From: an uncultured Actinomyces sp.
GTDB taxonomy: Bacteria > Actinomycetota > Actinomycetes > Actinomycetales > Actinomycetaceae
DNA: 8,667 bases
Assembly: GCA_937926195.1 (NCBI GenBank)
Contig: CALEXZ010000011.1
Span: 1-8,667 of the forward strand
Direction of reading: 5' to 3'
Positions 1-5,905 of the stretch are shown in pieces. Numbering within the stretch: position 1 is the first letter of the stretch; each line of letters opens with the position of its first letter. The notes below the pieces were generated by a model, which was not told the DNA's origin, ran no database searches, and saw nothing but the letters and a program-made list of their open reading frames with translations. Made by a program: the position numbers and the translations under genes.

Positions 1-2
1 GC

Positions 3-986
3 ATGCACGTCATCGTTGCCGGCTCCCGCGGTCTCATCGGGACCCGCCTCGTCGAGGCCCTGGTGACGCGCGGCGACCGCGTCACCAGGCTCGTTCGCCC
101 CACCCGTGCCACGGCCTCCACCGGTGACGCGCACCCCGCTGCCCGCGCCGTCGTCGACCGCTCCTGGGACCCGGCCCGCCGTCTCCTCAGCCCCGCGGTC
201 CTCGACGGGGCCGACGCCGTCGTCGTCCTCAACGGGACCAGCATCGGCCACCTGCCCTGGACCCGGTCCCGACGGCGCGCGCTGGCCGTCTCCCGCCGTG
301 ACCCCGTACGGACCGTCGTGCATGCCCTGCGCGAGCTCGGGACCGCGGCCCCCGCCCTCCTGTCCGCCTCCGCCGTCGGCTACTACGGCAGTGCCCCGGG
401 CCAGGTCCTCACCGAGCAGTCCCCACCGGGTCACGGCTTCCTGCCAGGGCTGTGCGCAGCCTGGGAGCGCGAGGCCCTGCGTGCCGACGACGTCACCCGG
501 GTCACGCTCGTACGCAGCGCCTCCGTCATCCACCCCGACGCCCTTCTGCGCCCGCTCCTGGCGCTCACGCGCCTGGGCGTGGCAGGACCACTGGGAGACG
601 GACGGCAGGTGTGGCCCTGGATCTCCCTGACCGACGAGGTCCGTGCGATCCTCCACCTGCTCGACACCGGCCTCGCTGGCCCGGTCAACCTCGCTGGCCC
701 CGTCCCGGCAACCGCCGAGGAGATTGGCCGCGCGCTCGCCCGGCGCCTGCACCGCCCCTACCTCCTGCCCGCCCCGGCCCCGCTGCTGCGCGCCGCCCTG
801 GGGCCGGACGCGGCCGACGGCCTGCTCCTGGCCGATGCCGACGTGCGCCCCGCGCGCCTGGAGGCCAGCGGTTTCCGCTTCCGTCACCGGAGCGTGCACG
901 ACGCCCTCGATGAGGCTCTCCCCGGAGCCCCCGACCCCGAAGAGGAGAGCGGAAACAGGTGCGACGATCTGGTGAGGTCGGTGTGA
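3..986 (+). CDS. TIGR01777 family NAD(P)-dependent epimerase (SDR39U1/YfcH-like)
   Basis: This is a cytosolic extended short-chain dehydrogenase-like protein of the TIGR01777 group; the physiological substrate of the family is not established. The 327-residue product opens with a Rossmann strand and the dinucleotide motif GSRGLIG (residues 7-13). The family block SASAVGYYG lies at 121-129, followed by FLPGLCAAWEREAL (146-159), and the GRQVWPWISLTDEV block lies at 200-213. A DUF1731-type C-terminal domain spans about 253-305, including LEASGFRFRH. The ATG at position 3 gives the usual N-terminus directly before the Rossmann motif; its ribosome binding site would lie outside the window. The C-terminal tail after about residue 309 (PDPEEE, then SGNRCDDLVRSV) goes beyond the conserved domain. 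Its acidic part is encoded by a 22-bp repeat found again at 3185-3206, so the last dozen residues may have been acquired through a rearrangement. The stop overlaps the GNAT start by 4 bp. Family assignment is firm; function is unknown. Confidence 0.9.
   Translation: MHVIVAGSRGLIGTRLVEALVTRGDRVTRLVRPTRATASTGDAHPAARAVVDRSWDPARRLLSPAVLDGADAVVVLNGTSIGHLPWTRSRRRALAVSRRDPVRTVVHALRELGTAAPALLSASAVGYYGSAPGQVLTEQSPPGHGFLPGLCAAWEREALRADDVTRVTLVRSASVIHPDALLRPLLALTRLGVAGPLGDGRQVWPWISLTDEVRAILHLLDTGLAGPVNLAGPVPATAEEIGRALARRLHRPYLLPAPAPLLRAALGPDAADGLLLADADVRPARLEASGFRFRHRSVHDALDEALPGAPDPEEESGNRCDDLVRSV
927..948 (+). repeat. Left copy of 22-bp direct repeat (in epimerase 3' end)
   Basis: Begins GCCCCCGA and ends CGAAGAGGAGA. 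It matches 3185-3206 with one mismatch (C at the ninth base here, G there). It encodes the acidic APDPEEE near the C-terminus of the epimerase and contains AGGAGA. After the repeat the two flanks diverge. Confidence 0.8.
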
Positions 987-1441
987 ACGTGACCGACATC
1001 GAGGTACACGTCAGCCTTCATGACGGATTTGTCGTCGATACTGACCCCTCGCGTCTCGATCTCGTTGCCGTGCACGAGTGGCTGTCGACCGATACGTACT
1101 GGGCGGCGGGTCGCTCGTTTGATGTCGTGTCTCGGGCGGCGGACGCGTCAGTGAACTTCGGCGTCTACGACTCGGACGATAAGCAGGTTGGCTACGCGCG
1201 GGTCGTGACAGATGGCGTGACCCTCGGTTGGCTCTGCGACGTCTACATCGCACGGGAGGTGCGGGGCCGAGGCATCGGGACCGCGCTGTCGAAGGTGATC
1301 GTCGATGCGATCCGGCCGCTGGGGCTCAGGCGCTTCATGCTCTCTACCGTGGACGCGCACGAGATCTATGCGGGCGTGGGTTTCGTCCCGTGCCCCGATC
1401 CGCAGAAGCTGATGACGCTTGACACGCAAGGGCGGCGTTAA
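983..1441 (+). CDS. GNAT family N-acetyltransferase
   Basis: A small cytosolic acyl-CoA-dependent N-acetyltransferase of about 152 residues; the acceptor is unknown. The acetyl-CoA pyrophosphate-binding motif RGRGIG is at residues 94-99. It follows the beta-4 strand segment LGWLCDVYIAREV and precedes helix 3. The C-terminal DAHEIYAGVGF segment is typical of the compact GNATs that also carry YWA/GR near the N-terminus and QVGYARVVTD in the middle. I prefer the GTG at 983: it overlaps the upstream stop as GTGA, and GAGG at 974-977 sits 5 nt before it. A GTG at 959, 10 nt after AGGAGA (943-948), and another at 989 are alternatives. Codon use is odd: about 32 of 153 codons end in A or T by hand count and the stop is TAA, unlike the strongly G/C-ending neighbours. 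This suggests recent acquisition. It lies inside the segment bracketed by the 22-bp direct repeats. Confidence 0.85.
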   Translation: MNVTDIEVHVSLHDGFVVDTDPSRLDLVAVHEWLSTDTYWAAGRSFDVVSRAADASVNFGVYDSDDKQVGYARVVTDGVTLGWLCDVYIAREVRGRGIGTALSKVIVDAIRPLGLRRFMLSTVDAHEIYAGVGFVPCPDPQKLMTLDTQGRR

Positions 1442-1701
1442 CGTCCCACTAGCGGGCGCTCGCTGCGGGCTCCGATACAAGGTCTGAGATCGGGGCGGGC
1501 GTACCGACTCGCGGACGCGCATGTCGCCACCCGTAGCGGTCTCCTGACGCCCGGATCAGCGCGCCCTCCCGCAGCTGGCGCGCGCTCCCCGCCATCGGCG
1601 ACCCACCTGACAAACCTCCCTCCCGGCTCCGCGCCAGCGGGTAGTCTGGGGGTCCGCCGTTCGTCAGTGTCCCGCACACCTCTCCAACGCAGGAGAATGA
1701 G
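1442..1701. other. 260-bp intergenic region upstream of the YkuD gene
   Basis: I see no credible gene here; the reading frames present lack recognisable domains or start signals. A small imperfect inverted repeat (AGCG/CGCT arms, about 1450-1463) lies just after the GNAT stop and is too weak to call a terminator. TAGTCT at 1642-1647 fits the actinobacterial -10 form TAnnnT, but no -35 box sits at the right distance. The strongest signal is the ribosome binding site at the 3' end. Confidence 0.5.
1691..1696 (+). promoter_or_regulatory. Ribosome binding site of the YkuD gene
   Basis: AGGAGA lies 5-6 nt upstream of the ATG at 1702. It is a strong Shine-Dalgarno match that fixes this start, which is followed directly by a signal peptide. 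Confidence 0.75.
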
Positions 1702-3147
1702 ATGTCCAGATCTGTTCGTGGCTTTGCACTTCCGGCTGTCGCGCTGCTGGCCCTCGCCCTTGGCGCAGGTGCTCCGGCCGTCGCCGTCGTTCCCTCCGAC
1801 GTCTCTTCGGACCCGTCCGCCTACGCGACCCCGGCTGATCCCACCGCCCCGGCCCCGGCGGCCCCCGGCACTCCCGACGATCCGGCGGCCCCCACCGCCT
1901 CCGACGTCGCCACCCCGAGTACCGACGAGGCCCCCGCAGACCCGGCCACCGAGCCGCCTGCCCCGCAGGCCGTGGACCCGGCGGACGAGTCCGCGCAGGA
2001 GGCGGCCGCGCCGGCGTCGGCGGAGGAGACAGCCGACACCCAGGCCTCTGGGACGTGGGTGCGTGATGCGCAGGGCTGGCGGTACGTCGGTGCTGACGGC
2101 CAGCCGGTGACCAACCAGGTGATGGAGATCAATGGTGTCACGTACGCCTTCGACGCGACCGGTCACGTGGCGCGTGGTTGGTGGCGTGATCCTGAGGGCC
2201 GCTGGTACCTGTCGTCGGACGCCGGTGTGCGCACCGGCTGGCAGCGCGAGGGTGCGAGCTGGTACTTCCTGGACACCTCGGGCGTCATGCGTACCGGGTG
2301 GCTGGCGCAGGGCAGCACCTGGTACTTCCTGAAGGACTCCGGTGCGATGGCCACCGGCTGGCAGGACGTCGGCGGCACCTGGTACCGCTTCACCTCCTAC
2401 GGGGCGCTCATGTCCTCGACGTGGGTGCGTGAGGGCAGCACCTGGTTCTACCTCGGCGCCTCCGGCGCGATGGCGACCGGCTGGCAGGACGTCGGGGGGA
2501 CCTGGTACCACTTCCTGAGCACGGGGGCGATGGCGACCGGCTGGCTGAACGACGGCACCCACTGGTACCACCTGGCCAGCACCGGTGCGATGACCGTGGG
2601 GTGGCTCCAGGCCGGTGACTGGTACTACCTGGACCCCGAGCAGGGTGGTGCGATGGCCACCGGCTGGCTGGGCATCGGCGGGCGGTGGAACTACTTCGAC
2701 GCCTGGGACGGCTTCTGGGTCAGCGACCGCGAGGGCTTCGCCGCCGACTGGGAGCATGCGCGCACCCTGTACAGCCCGACGAACTACCTCATCGTCGTGG
2801 ACACCAGCGCCCCGCACTGCATGACCTTCTACTGGCGCGACGGCGCCTGGCAGCCCCACCACGACTGGCCCTGCTCCGTCGGCGCCCCCGCGACACCGAC
2901 CGTCCACGGCACCTTCGCCATCGGCTCGCGCGGCAGCTCCTTCGGCTCGGGCTACACCGCGTACTGGTGGACCCAGTTCCACGGCGACTACCTCTTCCAC
3001 TCGGTCCTCTACTACCAGGGGACCTACCGGATCAAGGACGGCACCCTGGGCGGGCACGTCTCCCACGGCTGCGTGCGCCTGCGGATCCAGGACGCCAAGT
3101 GGATCCACGACAACATCCCCTCAGGCACCTACGTCGTTGTCTACTGA
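1702..3147 (+). CDS. Secreted L,D-transpeptidase (YkuD) with cell-wall-binding repeats
   Basis: An exported peptidoglycan enzyme of 481 residues. Residues 1-28 form a Sec signal peptide: basic MSRSVRG, a hydrophobic Ala/Leu core, and likely cleavage after AVA (26-28). Residues about 29-113 are a Pro/Ala/Thr/Asp-rich linker, probably spanning the wall. From about 114 to 345 there are some ten 20-21-residue repeats of the choline/glucan-binding type (CW_binding_1), with recurrent GxWY and GAMATGW. The C-terminal YkuD domain (about 355-481) carries H433 and the catalytic signature SHGCVRL with Cys457. Family knowledge: such domains form 3-3 cross-links or attach proteins through a cysteine acyl-enzyme. 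The usual Asn/Arg position after HGC is Arg (SHGCVR). The repeats may bind choline, other teichoic-acid groups or glycans; this cannot be decided from sequence. A good RBS and a 260-bp leader suggest its own transcription unit. The gene lies within the direct-repeat-bracketed segment, but its base composition matches the window. Confidence 0.92.
   Translation: MSRSVRGFALPAVALLALALGAGAPAVAVVPSDVSSDPSAYATPADPTAPAPAAPGTPDDPAAPTASDVATPSTDEAPADPATEPPAPQAVDPADESAQEAAAPASAEETADTQASGTWVRDAQGWRYVGADGQPVTNQVMEINGVTYAFDATGHVARGWWRDPEGRWYLSSDAGVRTGWQREGASWYFLDTSGVMRTGWLAQGSTWYFLKDSGAMATGWQDVGGTWYRFTSYGALMSSTWVREGSTWFYLGASGAMATGWQDVGGTWYHFLSTGAMATGWLNDGTHWYHLASTGAMTVGWLQAGDWYYLDPEQGGAMATGWLGIGGRWNYFDAWDGFWVSDREGFAADWEHARTLYSPTNYLIVVDTSAPHCMTFYWRDGAWQPHHDWPCSVGAPATPTVHGTFAIGSRGSSFGSGYTAYWWTQFHGDYLFHSVLYYQGTYRIKDGTLGGHVSHGCVRLRIQDAKWIHDNIPSGTYVVVY
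2344..2508 (+). repeat. Tandem cell-wall-binding repeat array with a 42-bp near-identical pair
   Basis: Within the repeat region of the YkuD gene, 2344-2385 and 2467-2508 both encode AMATGWQDVGGTWY (residues 215-228 and 256-269). They differ at only three bases, all synonymous. They are 123 bp apart, which is two repeat units. This points to repeat duplication or intragenic conversion, the usual way such arrays change length. Confidence 0.8.
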
Positions 3148-3214
3148 CGGTGCCCTGCGCCGGGCGACGGCGGCGTCCGCAGGCGCCCCCGAGCCCGAAG
3201 AGGAGAAGCGTTGA
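3148..3214 (+). pseudogene. Possible relic of an epimerase C-terminus before the Pyr_excise gene
   Basis: Read in the frame of the repeat copy at 3185, this stretch after the YkuD stop encodes DGALRRATAASAG, then APEPEEEKR, and stops at TGA 3212-3214. That stop overlaps the TTG start at 3211 in the four bases TTGA. APEPEEE repeats the APDPEEE tail of the epimerase at the left. DGAL is loosely like its HDALDEAL segment. It has no start of its own. I infer that it is the original 3' end of an epimerase allele left behind by insertion of the GNAT-YkuD segment. The acidic-tail match is clear, but the 13 residues before it are too few to prove homology. Confidence 0.4.
3185..3206 (+). repeat. Right copy of 22-bp direct repeat (RBS of Pyr_excise gene)
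   Basis: Second copy of the sequence at 927-948, one mismatch. Its AGGAGA (3201-3206) is correctly placed as the ribosome binding site for the TTG start at 3211, so this copy has a clear function and is probably the ancestral setting. The left copy sits inside a coding region. Confidence 0.8.
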
Positions 3215-3813
3215 GACTGTGGAGCCTGCATCCGAGCCTGCTTGACCGGGCGGCCCTTGTCGCCGGGTGGCGCGAGGCCCTGCTCGCCCAGAAGGTCCTG
3301 CGGGGTGAGACCACCGGCTACCGCCACCACCCCCAGCTTGAGCGCTTCCGGAGGACCGGGGCGGCTGGGCCCGCCCCGACCTCCGGGGCGGGCGATTCCG
3401 CCCCGGCCCCCGGGGCCGGTCGACCCGCCCGGGTTGCCGGGCCCACCCGGGTGCCCCACGCCACCGGGGGCCCCGACGACGCCCCGACCCCTGGGGCCGT
3501 CGGCAGCCCCGTCGGCACCGCCCTCGCGCCCCCGACCCCCGCCGCCCTCATCGCCGCCTACCTCCACGGCCTGGCCGACGAGGCCGACCGTCGCGGCTAC
3601 CGCTTCCGCCGTGAGCTCGTCATCGCCCTGCCCGCCACCGACGGCGCCCTGACCGTCACCAGCGGACAGCTCGACCTCGAGCTCGAGCACCTGCGCCGCA
3701 AGGTGAGCGTGCGCGCCCCCGAGTGGCTCGACCGCCTTGACCGAGCAGCACCCCACCCCCTGTTCGTCGTCGTTGACGGCCCCGTCGAGCCCTGGGAGCG
3801 GGCCACCTCATGA
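3211..3813 (+). CDS. Pyrimidine dimer DNA glycosylase/endonuclease V-type protein (Pyr_excise)
   Basis: A 200-residue predicted DNA base-excision protein related to T4 endonuclease V. The family N-terminus MRLWSLHP is followed by LVAGWREALLAQKVL, TTGYRHHPQLERF (residues 34-46), then AAYLHGLADEADRRGYRF (115-132), GQLDLELEHLRRKV (152-165) and HPLFVVVDGPVEPWE (182-196). Glu22 in WRE aligns with the catalytic Glu23 of T4 endonuclease V. Whether this bacterial branch acts on pyrimidine dimers is not settled. The TTG start is supported by AGGAGA 4 nt upstream and because it begins the conserved N-terminus. Oddity: residues about 49-111 are a Gly/Pro/Ala-rich insert between two conserved blocks that are close together in the homologues I know. 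The insert coincides with a dense set of palindromes at 3369-3475. The frame stays open and both flanks are conserved, so the protein is probably made. Confidence 0.85.
   Translation: MRLWSLHPSLLDRAALVAGWREALLAQKVLRGETTGYRHHPQLERFRRTGAAGPAPTSGAGDSAPAPGAGRPARVAGPTRVPHATGGPDDAPTPGAVGSPVGTALAPPTPAALIAAYLHGLADEADRRGYRFRRELVIALPATDGALTVTSGQLDLELEHLRRKVSVRAPEWLDRLDRAAPHPLFVVVDGPVEPWERATS
3369..3475. repeat. Cluster of GC palindromes inside the Pyr_excise gene
   Basis: Five inverted repeats lie within 107 bp. They are: GCCCGCCCCG (3369-3378) and CGGGGCGGGC (3384-3393) with a 5-nt loop, a perfect 10-bp stem; CCGGCCCC/GGGGCCGG around 3411 (3403-3419); ACCCG-CC-CGGGT (3423-3434); CACCCGGGTG (3444-3453); and CGGGG-G-CCCCG (3465-3475). 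Together they encode part of the low-complexity insert of the protein. Some self-complementarity is expected at this GC content, but the 10-bp stem and the clustering stand out. Confidence 0.6.
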
Positions 3814-3821
3814 CGTGAGCA

Positions 3822-3838
3822 GTCTCGCGTTTCGAGAC
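3822..3838. terminator. Small hairpin after the Pyr_excise stop
   Basis: GTCTCG (3822-3827) and CGAGAC (3833-3838) form a perfect 6-bp stem with loop CGTTT, 8 nt beyond the stop. There is no T tract, so it may be a weak terminator or a protein-binding palindrome. It overlaps the proposed -35 box of the BCCT gene, which would favour an operator. Confidence 0.3.
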
Positions 3839-3863
3839 CCCGATGGCGTGGGTGCGCTAGCGT
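3835..3863 (+). promoter_or_regulatory. Candidate promoter of the BCCT gene
   Basis: GAGACC (3835-3840, four matches to TTGACC), a 17-bp spacer and TAGCGT (3858-3863, form TAnnnT) make a plausible housekeeping-sigma promoter. It would give a leader of about 100 nt before the ATG at 3972. The -35 match is weak. Confidence 0.3.
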
Positions 3864-3960
3864 CAAGGGCGTCAGAGCCCGGTTCGCCCCTGTCTCCCTG
3901 GCGGCCGCACGGCGGTCACGCGCCTGTCGCGCCCCGCCGCTGCCCGGGCTGAACGCCGTC

Positions 3961-3966
3961 GAGAGG
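3961..3966 (+). promoter_or_regulatory. Ribosome binding site of the BCCT gene
   Basis: GAGAGG with a 5-nt gap to the ATG at 3972 supports that start. Confidence 0.6.
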
Positions 3967-3971
3967 TACGC

Positions 3972-5777
3972 ATGACCGAGGGCCACAGCCCGGACCAGAC
4001 CACCACCGACACGACCCAGGAGCCCGGGCTCGAAGCACCGGCGCCGAGCGCCGCCAGCGAGCTCGCCGACCTCCTCGTCGCCACCGCCGCGGGGACCGCC
4101 GTGCCCGTGCCGCTGGAGACCCAGGCCCCTGACGTCGACGACGACGATCCCCCCAACGGCATCGACTGGGCCGTCGCCCTGCCCGCCGGGCTCATCGCGC
4201 TCGCCGTCGTCGCCTGGGGCCTGGCCTCGCCCGGGTCCTTCGCGGACCTCGCCTCCACCGCCCTGACCGGGCTGCTGGAGAACTTCGGCCGGGCCTTCAT
4301 CCTCTTGGGCACCGTCTTCGTCGCCTTCATCCTCTTCGTGGCCTTCTCCAAGTTCGGCACCATCAGGCTCGGCGGTGCCGACGAGGCGCCCGAGTTCCGC
4401 ACCTCCTCATGGATCGCCATGATGTTCGCCGCCGGCATGGGCATCGGTCTCATGTTCTACGGCGCCACTGAGCCCCTGACCTACTACCGCGACGGCCTGC
4501 CCGGACACAGCCCGCGCGACGTCGGCACCGCCATGGCCCAGTCGATGTTCCACTGGACGCTGCACCCGTGGGCGATCTACGCCGTCGTCGGCCTCGCCAT
4601 CGCCTACTCCACCTTCCGGGTGGGGCGCAGCCAGCTGCTGTCGCAGGCCTTCGTCCCGCTCATCGGTGAGCGCCTCGCCCAGGGCTGGCTCGGCAAGGTC
4701 ATCGACGTGTCCTCCATCGTCGCCACCGTCTTCGGCACGGCCTGCTCACTGGGTGTGGGGGCCGTGCAGATCAGGGCCGGGCTCCAGGCCTCCGGGCTGG
4801 TGCGCAACCCCGGCTCCCAGGTGGTCCTCGGCGTCGTGCTCGTCCTGACCCTGTGCTTCCTGCTGTCCGCCATGAGCGGGGTGGGGCGGGGCATCCAGTA
4901 CCTGTCCAACGCCAACATGGTGCTGGCGGCGCTGCTGGCGATCTTCGTCTTCATCCTCGGGCCGACCGTCTCCATCCTCAACCTCGTCCCCAGCTCGATC
5001 GGCGCGTACCTGGACGAGTTCTTCGAGATGGCCGGGCGCACCGCCGAGTCCGCAGACGGCACCGCCGGCGACTGGCTGGGCAGCTGGACGATCTTCTACT
5101 GGGCGTGGTGGACCTCCTGGAGCCCCTTCGTCGGCATGTTCCTCGCCCGGATCTCGCGCGGCCGCTCCATCCGCGAGTTCTGCGCGACCATCCTGTTGGT
5201 GCCCGCGGGTCTGAGCGTCGTGTGGTTCGCGATCTTCGGCGGCACGGCCATCACCCTGGAGCGTGGGGGCCACTCGGTCTGGGGTGACGGCTCCGCGGAG
5301 GCGCAGCTGTTCAACCTGCTGCGCACGCTGCCGGGCGGCACGATCGCCGGGGTGCTCGCCATGGTGCTGCTGGCGACCTTTTTCATCACCTCAGCGGACT
5401 CCGCCTCCACCGTCATGGGTTCGATGAGCCAGGGCGGCAGCACGGACGCCAGCCCGTGGGTGTCCGGGGCGTGGGGCGTGGCCACCGCGGCGATCGGGCT
5501 GACACTCCTGCTGACCGGGTCCGACGACGCCCTGGGCAACCTGCAGAACGTCACGATCATCGCGGCGAGCCCCTTCCTGCTCGTCCTCATCGGCCTCATG
5601 GCCTCCCTCGTCAAGGGGCTGCGCGAGGACGTCATCTACCTGGAGTACCGCGAGAGCCAGCGCTTCCAGCAGCGCATGGCGCGTGAACGGCGCCTGCACC
5701 GTGAGGCGCGCGAGCGGCGGGCACGCCGCCAGCAGCTGCGTCACCCGGCGAGCGTGCTGAGGCGGGGAAGGCACTGA
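3972..5777 (+). CDS. BCCT family transporter, BetP-like glycine betaine/sodium symporter
   Basis: A 601-residue inner-membrane carrier of the betaine/choline/carnitine family, most like Corynebacterium BetP (595 aa). After an acidic N-terminal extension (1-62, with DVDDDD at 54-59) the first of about 12 membrane helices starts near residue 66. TM3 has the glycine stretch GMGIG (155-159). Gly, not Asp, at its last position resembles betaine-specific BetP rather than choline-type BetT. Aromatic-box residues are W195, W200 and Y203 in HWTLHPWAIY, with the family signature WAWWTSWSPFVGMFLARISRG at 377-397. T473/S474 in ITSADS match the Na2-site pair. The tail (about 562-601) is strongly basic, following VIYLEYRE, like the BetP osmosensing C-terminal helix. 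I infer osmotically activated betaine uptake. It is probably transcribed alone: 158 bp separate it from the upstream gene, and the downstream gene converges on it. Family call is near certain; substrate is inference. Confidence 0.95.
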   Translation: MTEGHSPDQTTTDTTQEPGLEAPAPSAASELADLLVATAAGTAVPVPLETQAPDVDDDDPPNGIDWAVALPAGLIALAVVAWGLASPGSFADLASTALTGLLENFGRAFILLGTVFVAFILFVAFSKFGTIRLGGADEAPEFRTSSWIAMMFAAGMGIGLMFYGATEPLTYYRDGLPGHSPRDVGTAMAQSMFHWTLHPWAIYAVVGLAIAYSTFRVGRSQLLSQAFVPLIGERLAQGWLGKVIDVSSIVATVFGTACSLGVGAVQIRAGLQASGLVRNPGSQVVLGVVLVLTLCFLLSAMSGVGRGIQYLSNANMVLAALLAIFVFILGPTVSILNLVPSSIGAYLDEFFEMAGRTAESADGTAGDWLGSWTIFYWAWWTSWSPFVGMFLARISRGRSIREFCATILLVPAGLSVVWFAIFGGTAITLERGGHSVWGDGSAEAQLFNLLRTLPGGTIAGVLAMVLLATFFITSADSASTVMGSMSQGGSTDASPWVSGAWGVATAAIGLTLLLTGSDDALGNLQNVTIIAASPFLLVLIGLMASLVKGLREDVIYLEYRESQRFQQRMARERRLHREARERRARRQQLRHPASVLRRGRH

Positions 5778-5820
5778 CGGCGGCGGGGAGCGGCGGGTGG
5801 CCCCGGTGGTGCCGGTGGCC

Positions 5821-5865
5821 CTGCTCTCCGACCGCGCCCGACGCCACCTGCCGACGTCGGAGCAG
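5821..5865 (+). terminator. Candidate terminator hairpin after the BCCT gene
   Basis: CTGCTC-(TC)-CGAC (5821-5832) pairs with GTCGGAGCAG (5856-5865): ten pairs with a 2-nt bulge, 43 nt after the stop. No U tract follows. Together with the next hairpin it would separate the converging BCCT and MFS genes. Confidence 0.35.
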
Positions 5866-5881
5866 ACGGGGCGCGTCACCT

Positions 5882-5903
5882 GCCGCCGGCCGCACCCGGC
5901 GGC
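5882..5903 (-). terminator. Candidate terminator hairpin of the MFS gene
   Basis: GCCGCCGG (5882-5889) and CCGGCGGC (5896-5903) form a perfect all-G/C 8-bp stem with a 6-nt loop. It starts 3 nt beyond the TAG stop of the minus-strand MFS gene. There is no T tract. It could act in both directions in this convergent gap. Confidence 0.45.
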
Positions 5904-5905
5904 CT

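Noticed and set aside
1601..1647. CTGACA (1607-1612) with TAGTCT (1642-1647) as the YkuD promoter
   Set aside because: The 29-bp spacer is far outside the 16-18 bp that sigma-70-type promoters need.
1438..3108. A 556-codon open frame on the minus strand opposite the YkuD gene
   Set aside because: It is the complement of a highly repetitive GC-rich gene; its product is low-complexity Val/Gly/Pro/Arg with no domain. The plus strand has signal peptide, repeats, YkuD motif and RBS.
3211..5777. Choline uptake feeding choline-binding repeats as a linked system
   Set aside because: The adjacent carrier has betaine-type residues, the repeats may not bind choline, and the genes are separated by an unrelated gene with separate start signals.
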